From Paenibacillus nanensis (lineage in GTDB: Bacteria > Bacillota > Bacilli > Paenibacillales > Paenibacillaceae), in NCBI RefSeq assembly GCF_003583765.1, contig NZ_QXQA01000008.1, positions 124,001-188,000 of the forward strand: DNA of 64,000 nt. The letters are read 5' to 3'. Positions 35,453 to 44,530 of the stretch are shown here, piece after piece (the first letter of the stretch is position 1; each line of letters opens with the position of its first letter). Position numbers and translations under genes: made by a program. The notes beneath the pieces were generated by a model, which saw only the letters and a list, made by a program, of their open reading frames with translations, ran no database searches and was not told the origin of the DNA.

Positions 35453-35557
35453 CATATGGATACGATGTACTGTGATTATAGGACAAATTACCCGTCTGCG
35501 GTTGTGTCAAATATGTGAAGGAATAATATGACTTGGTTAATACAACCAGCCCCATGC

Positions 35558-35589
35558 AAAAAAAGAAACCGGCACAAAATGCCGGTTTC
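35558..35589 (-). terminator. Orphan minus-strand intrinsic terminator
   Basis: GAAACCGGCA and TGCCGGTTTC (10 bp, five-base loop) with seven T on the minus strand. No minus-strand gene ends here: the next gene upstream on that strand is beyond helD. It repeats the stem of the terminator at 33179-33210 in the same orientation, so the chemoreceptor unit is flanked by two copies. Confidence 0.8.
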
Positions 35590-35654
35590 GTTCATTCTAT
35601 AAGATTGCATAGCAAGCAACGTTGTGTTATGATGGGAAAGCTATTGTCAACTAA

Positions 35655-35681
35655 TTGTTTACACAAGTAATGCATTATACT
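35655..35681 (+). promoter_or_regulatory. Possible promoter of helD
   Basis: A TATACT box at 35676-35681 with ATTGTT or TTGTTT 15-16 bases upstream, in an AT-rich stretch about 95 bases before helD. On the opposite strand TTGACA occurs at 35648-35653 and 35721-35726, without a convincing -10 box. Confidence 0.4.
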
Positions 35682-35777
35682 TTTTATCTACACTTCTATC
35701 TTAGCATGATGGTCTGCAGTCTGTCAAGTATTCTTTTTTAAGATGAATGATGATCGGTAAGGGAGCGTGTTCGTGGA

Positions 35778-38201
35778 ATGATGAACCCAAAGGATTGGCG
35801 GCAGGAACAGGAGCGGCTGGATCAGGTAACGGCAAAGCTGAAGGCGAGAATGGAAGAGCTGGAGCCGGAGGTGTCGGGGCTTTATGGCCAAGTGACGGAT
35901 ATTCGCAAACGGTTCTGGGAAGAGGTCACGGTCAATACGGCAACGGACGAGGATTTCGAGGAGACCTTCTTCACCATTCAACAGCAAGCGGCGGTGCTGT
36001 CCGAGAGGGAGCGCAGTCACAAGCAGCTGGAGCTGCGGTGGAGGAGTCTAAACCGGCTGCTCCCTTCCCCTTACTTCGGGCGCATTGACTTCAAGGAGGA
36101 TGAGCTCGGCCGAACCGAGCAAATCTACATCGGCGTATCCTCTTTCGTCGATGATGACGATATTACGTTCCTTGTCTACGATTGGCGGACTCCAATCGCG
36201 AGTATGTATTATGATTACTCGCCGGGGCCGGCTTCTTATGAAACGCCCGGCGGACGGATCGCCGGCGCGATGGAGCTGAAGCGCCAGTATCAGATTCGCG
36301 ACGGCGCGCTCCGGAACGTGTTCGACACGAGCGTCACGATCGGCGATGAGCTGCTGCAGCAGGTGCTCGGGAAAGGCGCCGACAATCAGATGCGGAGCAT
36401 CGTGGCTACCATTCAGAGAGAGCAGAATGCCATTATCCGGAATGACGCCAGCCGGATGCTCATCGTGCAAGGGGCTGCGGGCAGCGGGAAGACGTCCGCG
36501 GCGCTGCAGCGCGTCGCGTATTTGCTGTATAAGCACCGGGAGAGACTGAAGGCCGATCAGATCGTCCTCTTTTCGCCGAATCCGATGTTCAACAGCTATG
36601 TATCCACCGTTCTTCCCGAGCTCGGCGAAGAGAATATGCAGCAGACGACGTTCCAGGAATATCTCGATTATTGGCTCGGAACGACCTTCCGCATCGAGGA
36701 CCTGTTCGACCAGATGGAATATGTGCTGACGGCTGAGTCGGAGGAAGGGTACGCCGCGAGATTGAGCGGAATTCAATATAAAGCGTCGGAGGCGTTTCTA
36801 CAGGCGATACAAAACTATGCCGAGCGGCTGAAGAGGGAAGGCATGTTGTTTAAGCCTGTTCTGTTCGAGGATAAAGTGCTGATCACGGCGGAGCGGATCA
36901 AGTCCAAGTTTTACAGCTACGACGCAGCCGTAAGCCTGGCTAATCGCGTGATGCTCGTGCAGGAGTGGCTGCTGAAGGAGCTGACCTTGCTGGAGCGCAA
37001 GGAGAGGGAAGAGACTTGGGTGCAGGAGGAGCTTAATTTTCTCGACAAGGACCAGTACGTCGAAGCGTATCGGGAGCTGAACAAAGAGGAGGTTTTCTTT
37101 GCGTTCGGCGAGCAATATGCTGAGGTTCTAGAGAAAATGAACGACCCGGAGAAATTTGACGAAAGCGACTTCGATTATGCCGACCGGGAGGAGGAGGTGC
37201 TCCGCCGGATGGTGGTGAAGGAACGCTTTAAGCCGGTCCGGAGAAGCGTGAAGAAGCTGATGTTTTTAGACGTGCATGGCGTCTATATGCAGCTGTTCGG
37301 CGATGAAGCAGCCTATCGGGCGATGACGAATGAGGCGGAGCTGCCCGAGAGGTGGGCGGAGATGTGCGAGCAGACGAAGGAGAAGCTTGGCCGGTTCGAG
37401 ATTTTTTATGAAGACGCCACGCCGTATTTATATTTGAAAGAGCTGATCGAGGGCGTCCGGGTCAATACGGAGGTGCGGCATGTATTCGTCGACGAGGGTC
37501 AAGATTATTCGATGTTCCAGTATAAGTTCCTCAAAAAGCTGTTCCCTCGCGCACGCATGACGGTGCTGGGCGATTTCGGGCAGGCGATCTTCACGCAGGC
37601 GACGAATCTGCAGGAATCGGACTCGCCGCTGCTTCAGCTGTATGGCGTGGAAGAGACGCATCTGATCCGGCTTGTCCGCAGCTACCGGTCGACCCGCGAA
37701 ATCGTCGAGTTCACGAAGCCGATGCTGCCGGGAGGCGAAGAAATTGTTCCCTTCGACCGAAGCGGTGGGAAGCCGGTTCTCATTCAGACGGCGAGCGCGG
37801 AGAAACGGGCGGAGCGGATCGCGGCTGATCTTGCGGCGCTTCAAGCCGAAGGCTTCGGCTCCATCGCTGTTATCACAAAAACCGCGGCGGAAAGCCGCGA
37901 TGCATATGAGGCCCTTACCGCCCAGGGGTGCCAGGCGCTGCGGCTTGTGACGAAGAAGACGCCTGTTTTCGAGAAAGGAGCGATGGTCATTCCCGCATAC
38001 TTGGCCAAAGGCGTGGAATTCGACGCTGTACTTATCTATGAAGCTTCTTCTCAGGCCTATGGCCGGGAGAGCGAGCGGAAGCTCTTCTATACGGCATGTA
38101 CGCGGGCGATGCACCGGCTCCTGGTTTACTCGACGGGGGAGTGGACGCCTTACATCCGGGATGTAAATCCGTCGTTATTTGAGATGGAGAGTCAGCCGTA
38201 A
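35778..38201 (+). CDS. helD: HelD-type RNA polymerase recycling helicase
   Basis: An 807-residue UvrD/Rep-like superfamily 1 ATPase. The N terminus (about 1-120) is the antiparallel coiled coil that in HelD enters the secondary channel of RNA polymerase. Walker A is GAAGSGKTSAALQR (about 234), Walker B VFVDEGQDYSMFQ (about 570), with later helicase motifs VRSYRSTREIVEF and KGVEFDAVLIYEASS and a clean C-terminal YTACTRAMHRLLVY. HelD removes stalled RNA polymerase from DNA and in some actinobacteria gives rifampicin resistance. ATG 35778 follows AAGGGAG at some distance. A strong terminator follows the stop. Confidence 0.94.
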   Translation: MMNPKDWRQEQERLDQVTAKLKARMEELEPEVSGLYGQVTDIRKRFWEEVTVNTATDEDFEETFFTIQQQAAVLSERERSHKQLELRWRSLNRLLPSPYFGRIDFKEDELGRTEQIYIGVSSFVDDDDITFLVYDWRTPIASMYYDYSPGPASYETPGGRIAGAMELKRQYQIRDGALRNVFDTSVTIGDELLQQVLGKGADNQMRSIVATIQREQNAIIRNDASRMLIVQGAAGSGKTSAALQRVAYLLYKHRERLKADQIVLFSPNPMFNSYVSTVLPELGEENMQQTTFQEYLDYWLGTTFRIEDLFDQMEYVLTAESEEGYAARLSGIQYKASEAFLQAIQNYAERLKREGMLFKPVLFEDKVLITAERIKSKFYSYDAAVSLANRVMLVQEWLLKELTLLERKEREETWVQEELNFLDKDQYVEAYRELNKEEVFFAFGEQYAEVLEKMNDPEKFDESDFDYADREEEVLRRMVVKERFKPVRRSVKKLMFLDVHGVYMQLFGDEAAYRAMTNEAELPERWAEMCEQTKEKLGRFEIFYEDATPYLYLKELIEGVRVNTEVRHVFVDEGQDYSMFQYKFLKKLFPRARMTVLGDFGQAIFTQATNLQESDSPLLQLYGVEETHLIRLVRSYRSTREIVEFTKPMLPGGEEIVPFDRSGGKPVLIQTASAEKRAERIAADLAALQAEGFGSIAVITKTAAESRDAYEALTAQGCQALRLVTKKTPVFEKGAMVIPAYLAKGVEFDAVLIYEASSQAYGRESERKLFYTACTRAMHRLLVYSTGEWTPYIRDVNPSLFEMESQP

Positions 38202-38221
38202 TCGAATAGGAGAAGGCTCAT

Positions 38222-39463
38222 TTAAGCCCCGGGAGAAGCGGTATGCTCTCGGGGCTTTTTCGTTCCCCATAACAACCGCTGCAGCAGGATGCCGGCAAGG
38301 CCGATTCCTAGGGTTGCAAGTCCAACAAGCAAGAAGGTCGCAGAAGCGCCCCGCCATCCGATCAACAGCCCGCCGCATAGCGGAGCGGCAATAAAAATGA
38401 CGCTGGTAAGCGAATCGAAAATGCCGCTTATCCGGCCGATAGCGTCAGGAGGCGTCTCTTTCTGCAAAATATAGTTCATGCCGGTTGAAGTAAAGCCGGT
38501 GCCGATTCCGCCGAGGAAGAAGACCAGCAGCATGAGCCCAATCGGCGTCTCCGGCTGGAATAGACCTGCCGCGGCGAACATCAGTCCGATGAGTCCTACT
38601 CCTCCTCCCAGCAGCCAGCCGTATGCCGACAGCTGCCGAAATCGGCGCAGCCAAGCGACGCTTAGAAGCCCGCCGACCCCGATCGCGGATACGACCCAGC
38701 CCATCAGGTCGGGACGGGTCGGGGCGATCTCGCGGAAGAGGACGGCGAATTGGGCGTCGATCATTTGGATGCCCGCCATCCCGGTCAAGCTGAACGCGAG
38801 GCTTACCTGCAGAGCGCGGCTGCGGGTCAGGATGTGCCAGCCGTCCCGCCATGCGGCGCGCATGCCGGGCCTGTCCGCGGACATCGCCTCCCCTGCGGCC
38901 ACGCGGCCTTGGCTGGCGGGCACCCGAAGCAGCAATAAGGCGGACAGGGTATAGGTCATGACGTTGACCGCCATGCAGACAGCGGGGGAAACAGCCGCGG
39001 CGACAGAGGCGCCGAGCAGCGGCCCCAGCACCTTGGACAGCTGGAAGACGGCTCCGTTAAGCGAGGTTGCTTGCAGGAGCTGATCCGCTTGGACGACGGA
39101 TCGCGTCATAGCCTGCTGCGCCGGGTAGTGGAAGACGCGCGCGGTGGAACGCAAAGCGATGATCGCCAGCAGCGCGGCGGCATTCGGCGCAAAGATAAGC
39201 AGAACCGTAAGAGCGGCGCGGACCAGATCGGTGATGACCATCACATTCCGCTTGTTCCATCTGTCGGCTGCGACTCCCGCCAATTGGCCGAAGAGGATGC
39301 CCGGGAGGGCGAAGCAAAGCGGGTAAAGGGCGATCGTCATCGCGTCTGCTTTCCATACAAAGCCCAGCAGAATCGAGACAGCCATAAAGTCGAAATAATC
39401 GCCGAACGCGGAGAGGCCGTAAGCGGCGAATATTTTGGCGAAAGACCGGTTTTTCCTAAGCAT
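38222..39463 (-). CDS. MFS transporter (12 membrane spans)
   Basis: A 413-residue major facilitator with about twelve hydrophobic segments; the cytosolic loop between spans 2 and 3 has AGVAADRWNKRNVMV, the family A motif. It resembles the TetV/CmlA-like and MefA-like exporters of the DHA/MFS_3 group, so export of a drug or metabolite is likely, substrate unknown. ATG 39463 follows AGGGGGT; the longer open frame upstream reaches into the next gene and is not coding. A regulator gene lies 67 bases upstream on the same strand and may be cotranscribed or control it. Confidence 0.9.
   Translation of the reverse strand: MLRKNRSFAKIFAAYGLSAFGDYFDFMAVSILLGFVWKADAMTIALYPLCFALPGILFGQLAGVAADRWNKRNVMVITDLVRAALTVLLIFAPNAAALLAIIALRSTARVFHYPAQQAMTRSVVQADQLLQATSLNGAVFQLSKVLGPLLGASVAAAVSPAVCMAVNVMTYTLSALLLLRVPASQGRVAAGEAMSADRPGMRAAWRDGWHILTRSRALQVSLAFSLTGMAGIQMIDAQFAVLFREIAPTRPDLMGWVVSAIGVGGLLSVAWLRRFRQLSAYGWLLGGGVGLIGLMFAAAGLFQPETPIGLMLLVFFLGGIGTGFTSTGMNYILQKETPPDAIGRISGIFDSLTSVIFIAAPLCGGLLIGWRGASATFLLVGLATLGIGLAGILLQRLLWGTKKPREHTASPGA
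38225..38261 (+). terminator. Intrinsic terminator of helD
   Basis: AGCCCCGGGAG pairs with CTCTCGGGGCT (one G-T pair), followed by TTTTT. The hairpin lies within the last codons of the converging MFS gene. Confidence 0.88.
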
Positions 39464-39530
39464 AAATAATAAACCCCCTGCTGTGAAGTGAACGTTGTGT
39501 TCACTATAGCAGGGGATTGTCAGAGAAAGA

Positions 39531-40670
39531 TCAGAGATGGCGTTCGAGCAGACGCCCCGCCTTAACCTGAAGCTCGTCGAGGCGGAATTGCAGGGCGAGC
39601 TGCTCCCATTGGCGCTGCAATCTTTGAGCATAAGCTTCATCGCAGGAGTGCGAATGCAGAAACAGAAGCGCCCTTCGCAGGTTGACGAGCAGGTGGGGGA
39701 TGAAATGGGTCTCGCGCGTCGTTTCAACGCCCTCTTCCACCGTATGTCTTGCAGCGGTATGCGCGCCTTGCCGGTAGAGGAGCATTCCCTTCGCGACAAG
39801 AAAGGCGCCTCGTTCCCGCTGGATCGGGTGCTGAGCGAGCAGCGCTTCGCACTCCCTCAGCTTTGCTTCCGCCTCCCCGAGCCGGTTTTGCTCCATCCGC
39901 AGCATCATCTCCGCGATCAGGAAGACGGACGTAAAGCTTGGCGACTGAAGCTCCGCGATCTCTTCCCGGATCGCCTCCAATCCCCGCTGCGCCTCTTCCA
40001 GCCTGCCGGCTCCGATATCATGATGAATCGCGCCGAGCCGCAGATCGCACAGCCAGCTCCACTCCAGCAAGTGTCCTCTCGCAATCAACCCTTCATAATA
40101 GCGCCGAACGGTTTGATCCCCCGGCTGAGCCGCCTCGTAAACAAAGACGGCGTACGTAAGCTTCTTCCATAGATCCAGGCTGTCCGTTGTAAGCAGCCAA
40201 TCCAAGTCGCCCCGGACAAAATGCAGGTAGGCATCGTAATAGGGATCCACCGGCAGGCTCAGAATGTCCCGATGCTCCGCCAGCAGCTGCATCGCCGCGC
40301 CCATGCCGAGCCCATGGTATTTGTTCATCATCCGATTGACGTCGGCGGCAAATTGTTCGTCATGCAGTAAGGGGCGAGCCTGGAGCTTCGGAGTAAGGCG
40401 AATCAGCTTATATCCTTGCCCGCGAACGGTCTCGATACGGAGGAGATGAGACCAGCGGGCTACTTTTTTGCGAATCCGGTAAATATGGTCGTCTACGGTC
40501 CGGTCGGTCGGCTCCTCGAGCGGCCATACCGCGTCGAGCAGTCTCTCCCTTGTGAAAGAGCGGCCCGCATGTTCATAGAGGAACTGGAACAGCGCGAATT
40601 CCTTGGGCAGCAGCTGAACGCTTTCTCCCGCGTACGCGACCTTGCCGGTATCCGAATCGAACTGGATCAT
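39531..40670 (-). CDS. Winged-helix regulator with TPR-like C-terminal region
   Basis: A 379-residue protein. The N-terminal OmpR/PhoB-type winged helix (about 10-95: LLPKEFALFQFLYEHAGRSF to RGQGYKLI) has no receiver domain in front of it. The remaining 280 residues are helical repeats like the bacterial transcriptional activator/TPR regions of SARP-like regulators (LGEAEAKLRECEALLAQHP). It probably senses a ligand or partner protein through the repeats. ATG 40670 follows AGAGGAG by seven bases. It precedes the MFS exporter gene and may control it. Confidence 0.85.
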   Translation of the reverse strand: MIQFDSDTGKVAYAGESVQLLPKEFALFQFLYEHAGRSFTRERLLDAVWPLEEPTDRTVDDHIYRIRKKVARWSHLLRIETVRGQGYKLIRLTPKLQARPLLHDEQFAADVNRMMNKYHGLGMGAAMQLLAEHRDILSLPVDPYYDAYLHFVRGDLDWLLTTDSLDLWKKLTYAVFVYEAAQPGDQTVRRYYEGLIARGHLLEWSWLCDLRLGAIHHDIGAGRLEEAQRGLEAIREEIAELQSPSFTSVFLIAEMMLRMEQNRLGEAEAKLRECEALLAQHPIQRERGAFLVAKGMLLYRQGAHTAARHTVEEGVETTRETHFIPHLLVNLRRALLFLHSHSCDEAYAQRLQRQWEQLALQFRLDELQVKAGRLLERHL

Positions 40671-40872
40671 AGCAGCACTCCTCTTTCTCTCGCATGCTTT
40701 ATCTTTATTGATGATGGCACGGACGAAGGGGGAAAGCAACATAAAACCTTAATATCCCCATGACGTTGCGTTAATACAAGGCTCGTATCATGAGTAGCGT
40801 GCGACGAGATCGAAAGCGCTCGTATCTTGTAGACGAACTAACATCATTTTACTTATTTGGGGGTTATCGAAA

Positions 40873-41973
40873 GTGAAGAAGAGACTTTTTGTCATTGCTG
40901 TATTTGCGTTGGTCGTCGGCTTGCTCTCCGCTTGCGGCTCCAACAACAACAATGCGTCGAACAGCGGCGCATCGAACAACCCAGCGTCGACGAACAGCAC
41001 ATCGGGAGGCGGGGAGTCCACTCCTGCTCCGAAGGAGATCAAAGAACTGAAGGTAAGCTTCGTGCCATCGAAGGATCCGGAGCAGATCATTACGGCTACA
41101 GACCCGCTTAAGGAGCTGCTGAAAAACCAGCTGGCAACGCAAGGCTATAACGTTGGGAACGTAACGATCGATGTTGGCACAACTTATGAAGCGGTAGGCG
41201 AGGCGCTGACGGCAGGCACGACGGATATCGGCTTTATTCCCGGCGGCACATACGCGCTGTACGATGACGGCGCCGACGTTATTCTGACGGCTACTCGCGC
41301 CGGTCTGTCCAACGATTCGGATAATCCGAAAGATTGGAACGACAACAAACCGACGGAACCGACTTCGGAGCAAGCGACGTATTATCGTTCCCTGCTAATA
41401 GCTGGTCCTTCCGCAAAAGGCCAAGAGCTGGCTGCGAAAGTGAACAACGGCGAGCAATTGACATGGGATGATCTGAACAGCGCGAACTGGGCGATTATGT
41501 CGACAACTTCGTCCGCTGGCTACATCTATCCGACGCTGTGGCTGCAGAAGAACTATGAGAAGAGCCTGACGGACCTTGCGCATGTGGTGACTTCCGATTC
41601 CTACGGCAGCTCCATTGGAAGACTGGCGGCTGAACAAGTGGATATTATCGTCGCTTTCGCGGACGTTCGCAGAGATTATGTCGAACAATGGACAAAGGAA
41701 TTCAACCGCACAAGCAGCATTTGGGACGAAACGAATGTGATCGGCGTAACGGACGGTATTTACAACGATACGATCAGCGTCAGCAAAGAAAGCCCGGTCA
41801 TCGACGACGAATTGAAAGCGGCGCTTCAAGAAGCGTTCATCGCGATCGCAGGCACGCCGGAAGGCAAAGAAGTCATCAAGGTTTACAGCCATGAGGGCTA
41901 CCAGGTCGCGCAAGCTTCCGACTACGATAACGAAAGAAAAGCGCAAGAAGTCATTAGAAGCATGAAGGAATAG
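40873..41973 (+). CDS. phnD: Phosphonate-type ABC transporter binding lipoprotein
   Basis: A 366-residue substrate-binding lipoprotein. The signal peptide ends in the lipobox LSAC with Cys21, followed by an Asn/Ser-rich linker (22-55). The mature part has the PhnD/PtxB pattern: LKVSFVPSKDPEQ, then TTYEAVGEALTAGTTDIGFIPGG and a late TTSSAGYIYPTLWLQKNY. The ligand could be a phosphonate, phosphite or phosphate ester; the sequence does not decide it. The start is GTG 40873 after TTGGGGG. A terminator separates it from phnC, so it is probably made in excess over the membrane components. Confidence 0.93.
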   Translation: MKKRLFVIAVFALVVGLLSACGSNNNNASNSGASNNPASTNSTSGGGESTPAPKEIKELKVSFVPSKDPEQIITATDPLKELLKNQLATQGYNVGNVTIDVGTTYEAVGEALTAGTTDIGFIPGGTYALYDDGADVILTATRAGLSNDSDNPKDWNDNKPTEPTSEQATYYRSLLIAGPSAKGQELAAKVNNGEQLTWDDLNSANWAIMSTTSSAGYIYPTLWLQKNYEKSLTDLAHVVTSDSYGSSIGRLAAEQVDIIVAFADVRRDYVEQWTKEFNRTSSIWDETNVIGVTDGIYNDTISVSKESPVIDDELKAALQEAFIAIAGTPEGKEVIKVYSHEGYQVAQASDYDNERKAQEVIRSMKE

Positions 41974-42016
41974 CAGCGATTTTTAAGACCTGTGAAAACC
42001 GTAATGTAGATTTGTG

Positions 42017-42056
42017 AAAATGAGAGCATCCATCCCATGCGATGTTCTCATTTTTT
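42017..42056 (+). terminator. Intercistronic terminator between phnD and phnC
   Basis: AAAATGAGAGCATC pairs with GATGTTCTCATTTT, followed by further T. It lies within the operon, so partial read-through would set a higher level of the binding protein than of the ATPase and permeases. Confidence 0.85.
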
Positions 42057-42098
42057 CTGCTTTTTCTTTTATCATGACTAAAGGATTGGGGAACTTTC

Positions 42099-42881
42099 AT
42101 GATCGAGTTTGTAAATGTGAATAAAACCTATGCGAACGGCACGATTGCGCTGAAGGATATCAATTTGAAAATCGATCAAGGCGAATTCGTCGCGGTGATC
42201 GGCCTCTCCGGCGCGGGGAAATCAACGCTGATTCGCTGCATTAACCGAATGCACGACATTAGCAGCGGGCGATTGCTTGTTCATAACGTCGACGTGGCGA
42301 AGCTGACCGGGAAGCAAATTCGCAGGTTCCGCAGAGGCATTGGGATGATCTTTCAATCGTTTAACCTCGTGACGAGAATATCCGTCATCCAAAATGTGCT
42401 CGTTTCCTTCGTGCCCGACCTCCCGATGTGGAGGAAGCTGACCGGCGTCTTCACCAGAGAGCAGAAGATGAAGGCGCTTGAGGCGCTGGATAAGGTGGGA
42501 ATTTTGGATAAGGCGTATATCCGCGTCGATCAGCTGTCGGGCGGCCAGCAGCAGCGGGTCGCATTGGCCCGTACGCTCGCTCAAAATCCGGATATTCTGC
42601 TGGCGGACGAGCCGATCGCTTCGCTCGACCCGGTCACGTCCCGGATGGTGATGGACGATTTCAAAAAAATCAATCAAGAAATGAATATTTCCGTCATTAT
42701 GAACATCCACCACGTCGAAGTGGCTTTAGAATATGCGGATCGGATTATTGGCATAAGGAAGGGCGAAGTGGTGTTCGACGGCGCGGCGAGCCAGGTGACG
42801 AAGGAAGTGTTGAGCGAGATTTACGGAGGCGGCTTCGGAGAAGGGCAATCCGCTTCAGAGGAGAGACTTGTCCATGTATGA
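42099..42881 (+). CDS. phnC: Phosphonate-type ABC transporter ATPase
   Basis: A 260-residue ABC ATPase of the PhnC group. Walker A GLSGAGKST (about 35-43), Q-loop IGMIFQSFNLV, signature LSGGQQQRVALARTLAQ, Walker B ILLADEPIASLDP and the switch His in NIHHVEVAL, all intact. It energises the two PhnE permeases. ATG 42099 follows AAGGATTGGGGA. Its 3' end overlaps the start of the first permease gene. Confidence 0.96.
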   Translation: MIEFVNVNKTYANGTIALKDINLKIDQGEFVAVIGLSGAGKSTLIRCINRMHDISSGRLLVHNVDVAKLTGKQIRRFRRGIGMIFQSFNLVTRISVIQNVLVSFVPDLPMWRKLTGVFTREQKMKALEALDKVGILDKAYIRVDQLSGGQQQRVALARTLAQNPDILLADEPIASLDPVTSRMVMDDFKKINQEMNISVIMNIHHVEVALEYADRIIGIRKGEVVFDGAASQVTKEVLSEIYGGGFGEGQSASEERLVHV

Positions 42882-43689
42882 TAAGCTGTTTCCGCCCAAA
42901 AAAGTGCTGCTGCCAAACGGTAAAATCGTTCAGGAGAAAAGATCCCGCGTTCCGCTTATCGTGCTGATCTTAGCGGCGGCAACGGTTGTATCCGTCGAGT
43001 TTACAAATTTCAGCCTCAAGGTGCTGGCGCAGCGGATTCATGAGTTTTTCGGCATGGTCGGCGATATGATTCCGCCGAAGTGGAGCTACTTCCCGGCGAT
43101 GTGGGACGCTTTGGCGGCGACCATCCAAATGTCGCTGCTCGGCTCCATGATCGGGGCTTTGCTGGCTGTACCGTTTGCGGTCCTCGCGTCGTCTAATGTC
43201 ATTCGGAACAAATTCGTCGTGGCTGTATTCAAAATCATCCTCAGCCTGCTGCGGACGCTGCCCTCGCTTGTTACGGCGCTCATTGCCACTTTTGTTTTCG
43301 GACTGGGACCGACGGCGGGCGTCATTGCGATTTTGCTATTTACGCTTTCTTATGTCGGGAAACTGCTCTATGAACAAATCGAAAATGTCGATATGGGCGC
43401 ATTTGAGGCGATGGAGTCGGCCGGCATGACGAGAATTCAGGCGTTTCGTTACGCGATTCTGCCGCAGGTGCTTCCGAGCTATCTGTCGTCCTCGCTGTTT
43501 TGCTTTGAGGGGAATGTGCGTTATGCGGCGATACTCGGTTATGTGGGAGCGGGGGGCATCGGGCTTCTCATTTCTGAAAATCTTGGCTGGCGCGACTATC
43601 CGCGCATCGGCATGATCATTCTCTCGTTGGTCGTGACCGTTTATGTCATTGAGACGGTTAGCGAGCATTTTAGAAAAAAGTTGATTTAA
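42874..43689 (+). CDS. phnE: Phosphonate-type ABC permease, first copy
   Basis: A 271-residue inner-membrane permease with about six spans and the EAA loop IENVDMGAFEAMESAGMTRIQAF that contacts PhnC. The N-terminal 30 residues are polar and cytosolic. ATG 42874 overlaps the end of phnC by 8 bases and follows GAGGAG; a TTG two codons earlier is possible. It pairs with the following paralogous permease to form a heterodimer. Confidence 0.95.
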   Translation: MYDKLFPPKKVLLPNGKIVQEKRSRVPLIVLILAAATVVSVEFTNFSLKVLAQRIHEFFGMVGDMIPPKWSYFPAMWDALAATIQMSLLGSMIGALLAVPFAVLASSNVIRNKFVVAVFKIILSLLRTLPSLVTALIATFVFGLGPTAGVIAILLFTLSYVGKLLYEQIENVDMGAFEAMESAGMTRIQAFRYAILPQVLPSYLSSSLFCFEGNVRYAAILGYVGAGGIGLLISENLGWRDYPRIGMIILSLVVTVYVIETVSEHFRKKLI

Positions 43690-43704
43690 GGAGAATTCGG
43701 AGCT

Positions 43705-44511
43705 ATGACGACAGTAGAGAAGCAGCTTCTCGCTTCCCCTCGCAATTATCGATATATTTTCATCCTGACGATTGTTATTCTTCTCTTGTTCGGCTGGTCG
43801 CTGACCGCCGCTAGCTTCAAGGATGTGAACCAAAGCGGGCTCGATATTGCGGGTAATATAGTGAAAGGGCTTGTTAACCCGGATCTTGAGCTTCTATTCA
43901 ACGTATCCAAGCAGAGCGTCCTGTATTTGCTGGTGCAGACAGCTGCTATCGCCTTCTTGGGAACGATCGTCGGGGCTATTTTATCCGTGCCGCTAGCTTT
44001 TCTGGCCGCATCTAACATTGTGCCGAAGCCGATCGCCTGGCTGACTCGCTTGCTGCTCATCTTCATCCGCACGATTCCGGCACTCGTATACGGCCTTATG
44101 TTCATCCGCGTGGCGGGACCGGGGCCGTTCGCGGGCGTGCTGACGATTGGCATTACCTCGATCGGCATGCTCTCGAAGCTGTATGTGGACGCGATCGAGG
44201 AGCTCGACAAAGGAGTGCTGGAGTCAATGACTTCGATCGGCTGCACGACGTTCGAGAAAATCCGTTACGGGATTTTCCCGCAACTGCTGTCCATCTTCCT
44301 GTCGGTGACGATTTATCGGTTCGACATGAACATGCGCGAAGCGTCCATTCTAGGATTGGTTGGCGCCGGCGGGATCGGGGCGCCGCTCATCTTCGCGATG
44401 AATGCGTACAAGTGGGATCAGGTCGGGTCGATTCTGATCGGACTGGTAGTTCTCATTTTGCTGATCGAGTGGCTGTCCAACAAGCTCCGCGCGAAGCTGG
44501 TGAAGGGGTAG
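43705..44511 (+). CDS. phnE: Phosphonate-type ABC permease, second copy
   Basis: A 268-residue permease paralogous to the previous product, with six spans and the EAA loop IEELDKGVLESMTSIGCTTFEKI. Two distinct PhnE permeases are usual in this transporter type in Bacillales. ATG 43705 follows AAGGAGAATTCGGAG, 15 bases after the previous stop. The transcript appears to continue through the 51-52 bp repeat array to the terminator near 44850. Confidence 0.95.
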   Translation: MTTVEKQLLASPRNYRYIFILTIVILLLFGWSLTAASFKDVNQSGLDIAGNIVKGLVNPDLELLFNVSKQSVLYLLVQTAAIAFLGTIVGAILSVPLAFLAASNIVPKPIAWLTRLLLIFIRTIPALVYGLMFIRVAGPGPFAGVLTIGITSIGMLSKLYVDAIEELDKGVLESMTSIGCTTFEKIRYGIFPQLLSIFLSVTIYRFDMNMREASILGLVGAGGIGAPLIFAMNAYKWDQVGSILIGLVVLILLIEWLSNKLRAKLVKG

Positions 44512-44530
44512 CAGGAACGGGGAGTGGGGC

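Noticed and set aside
40743..40872. Riboswitch or Pho box before phnD
   Set aside because: A weak outer pairing (TACAAG with CTTGTA) is present, but no known riboswitch consensus and no repeated TTAACA-type boxes were found.
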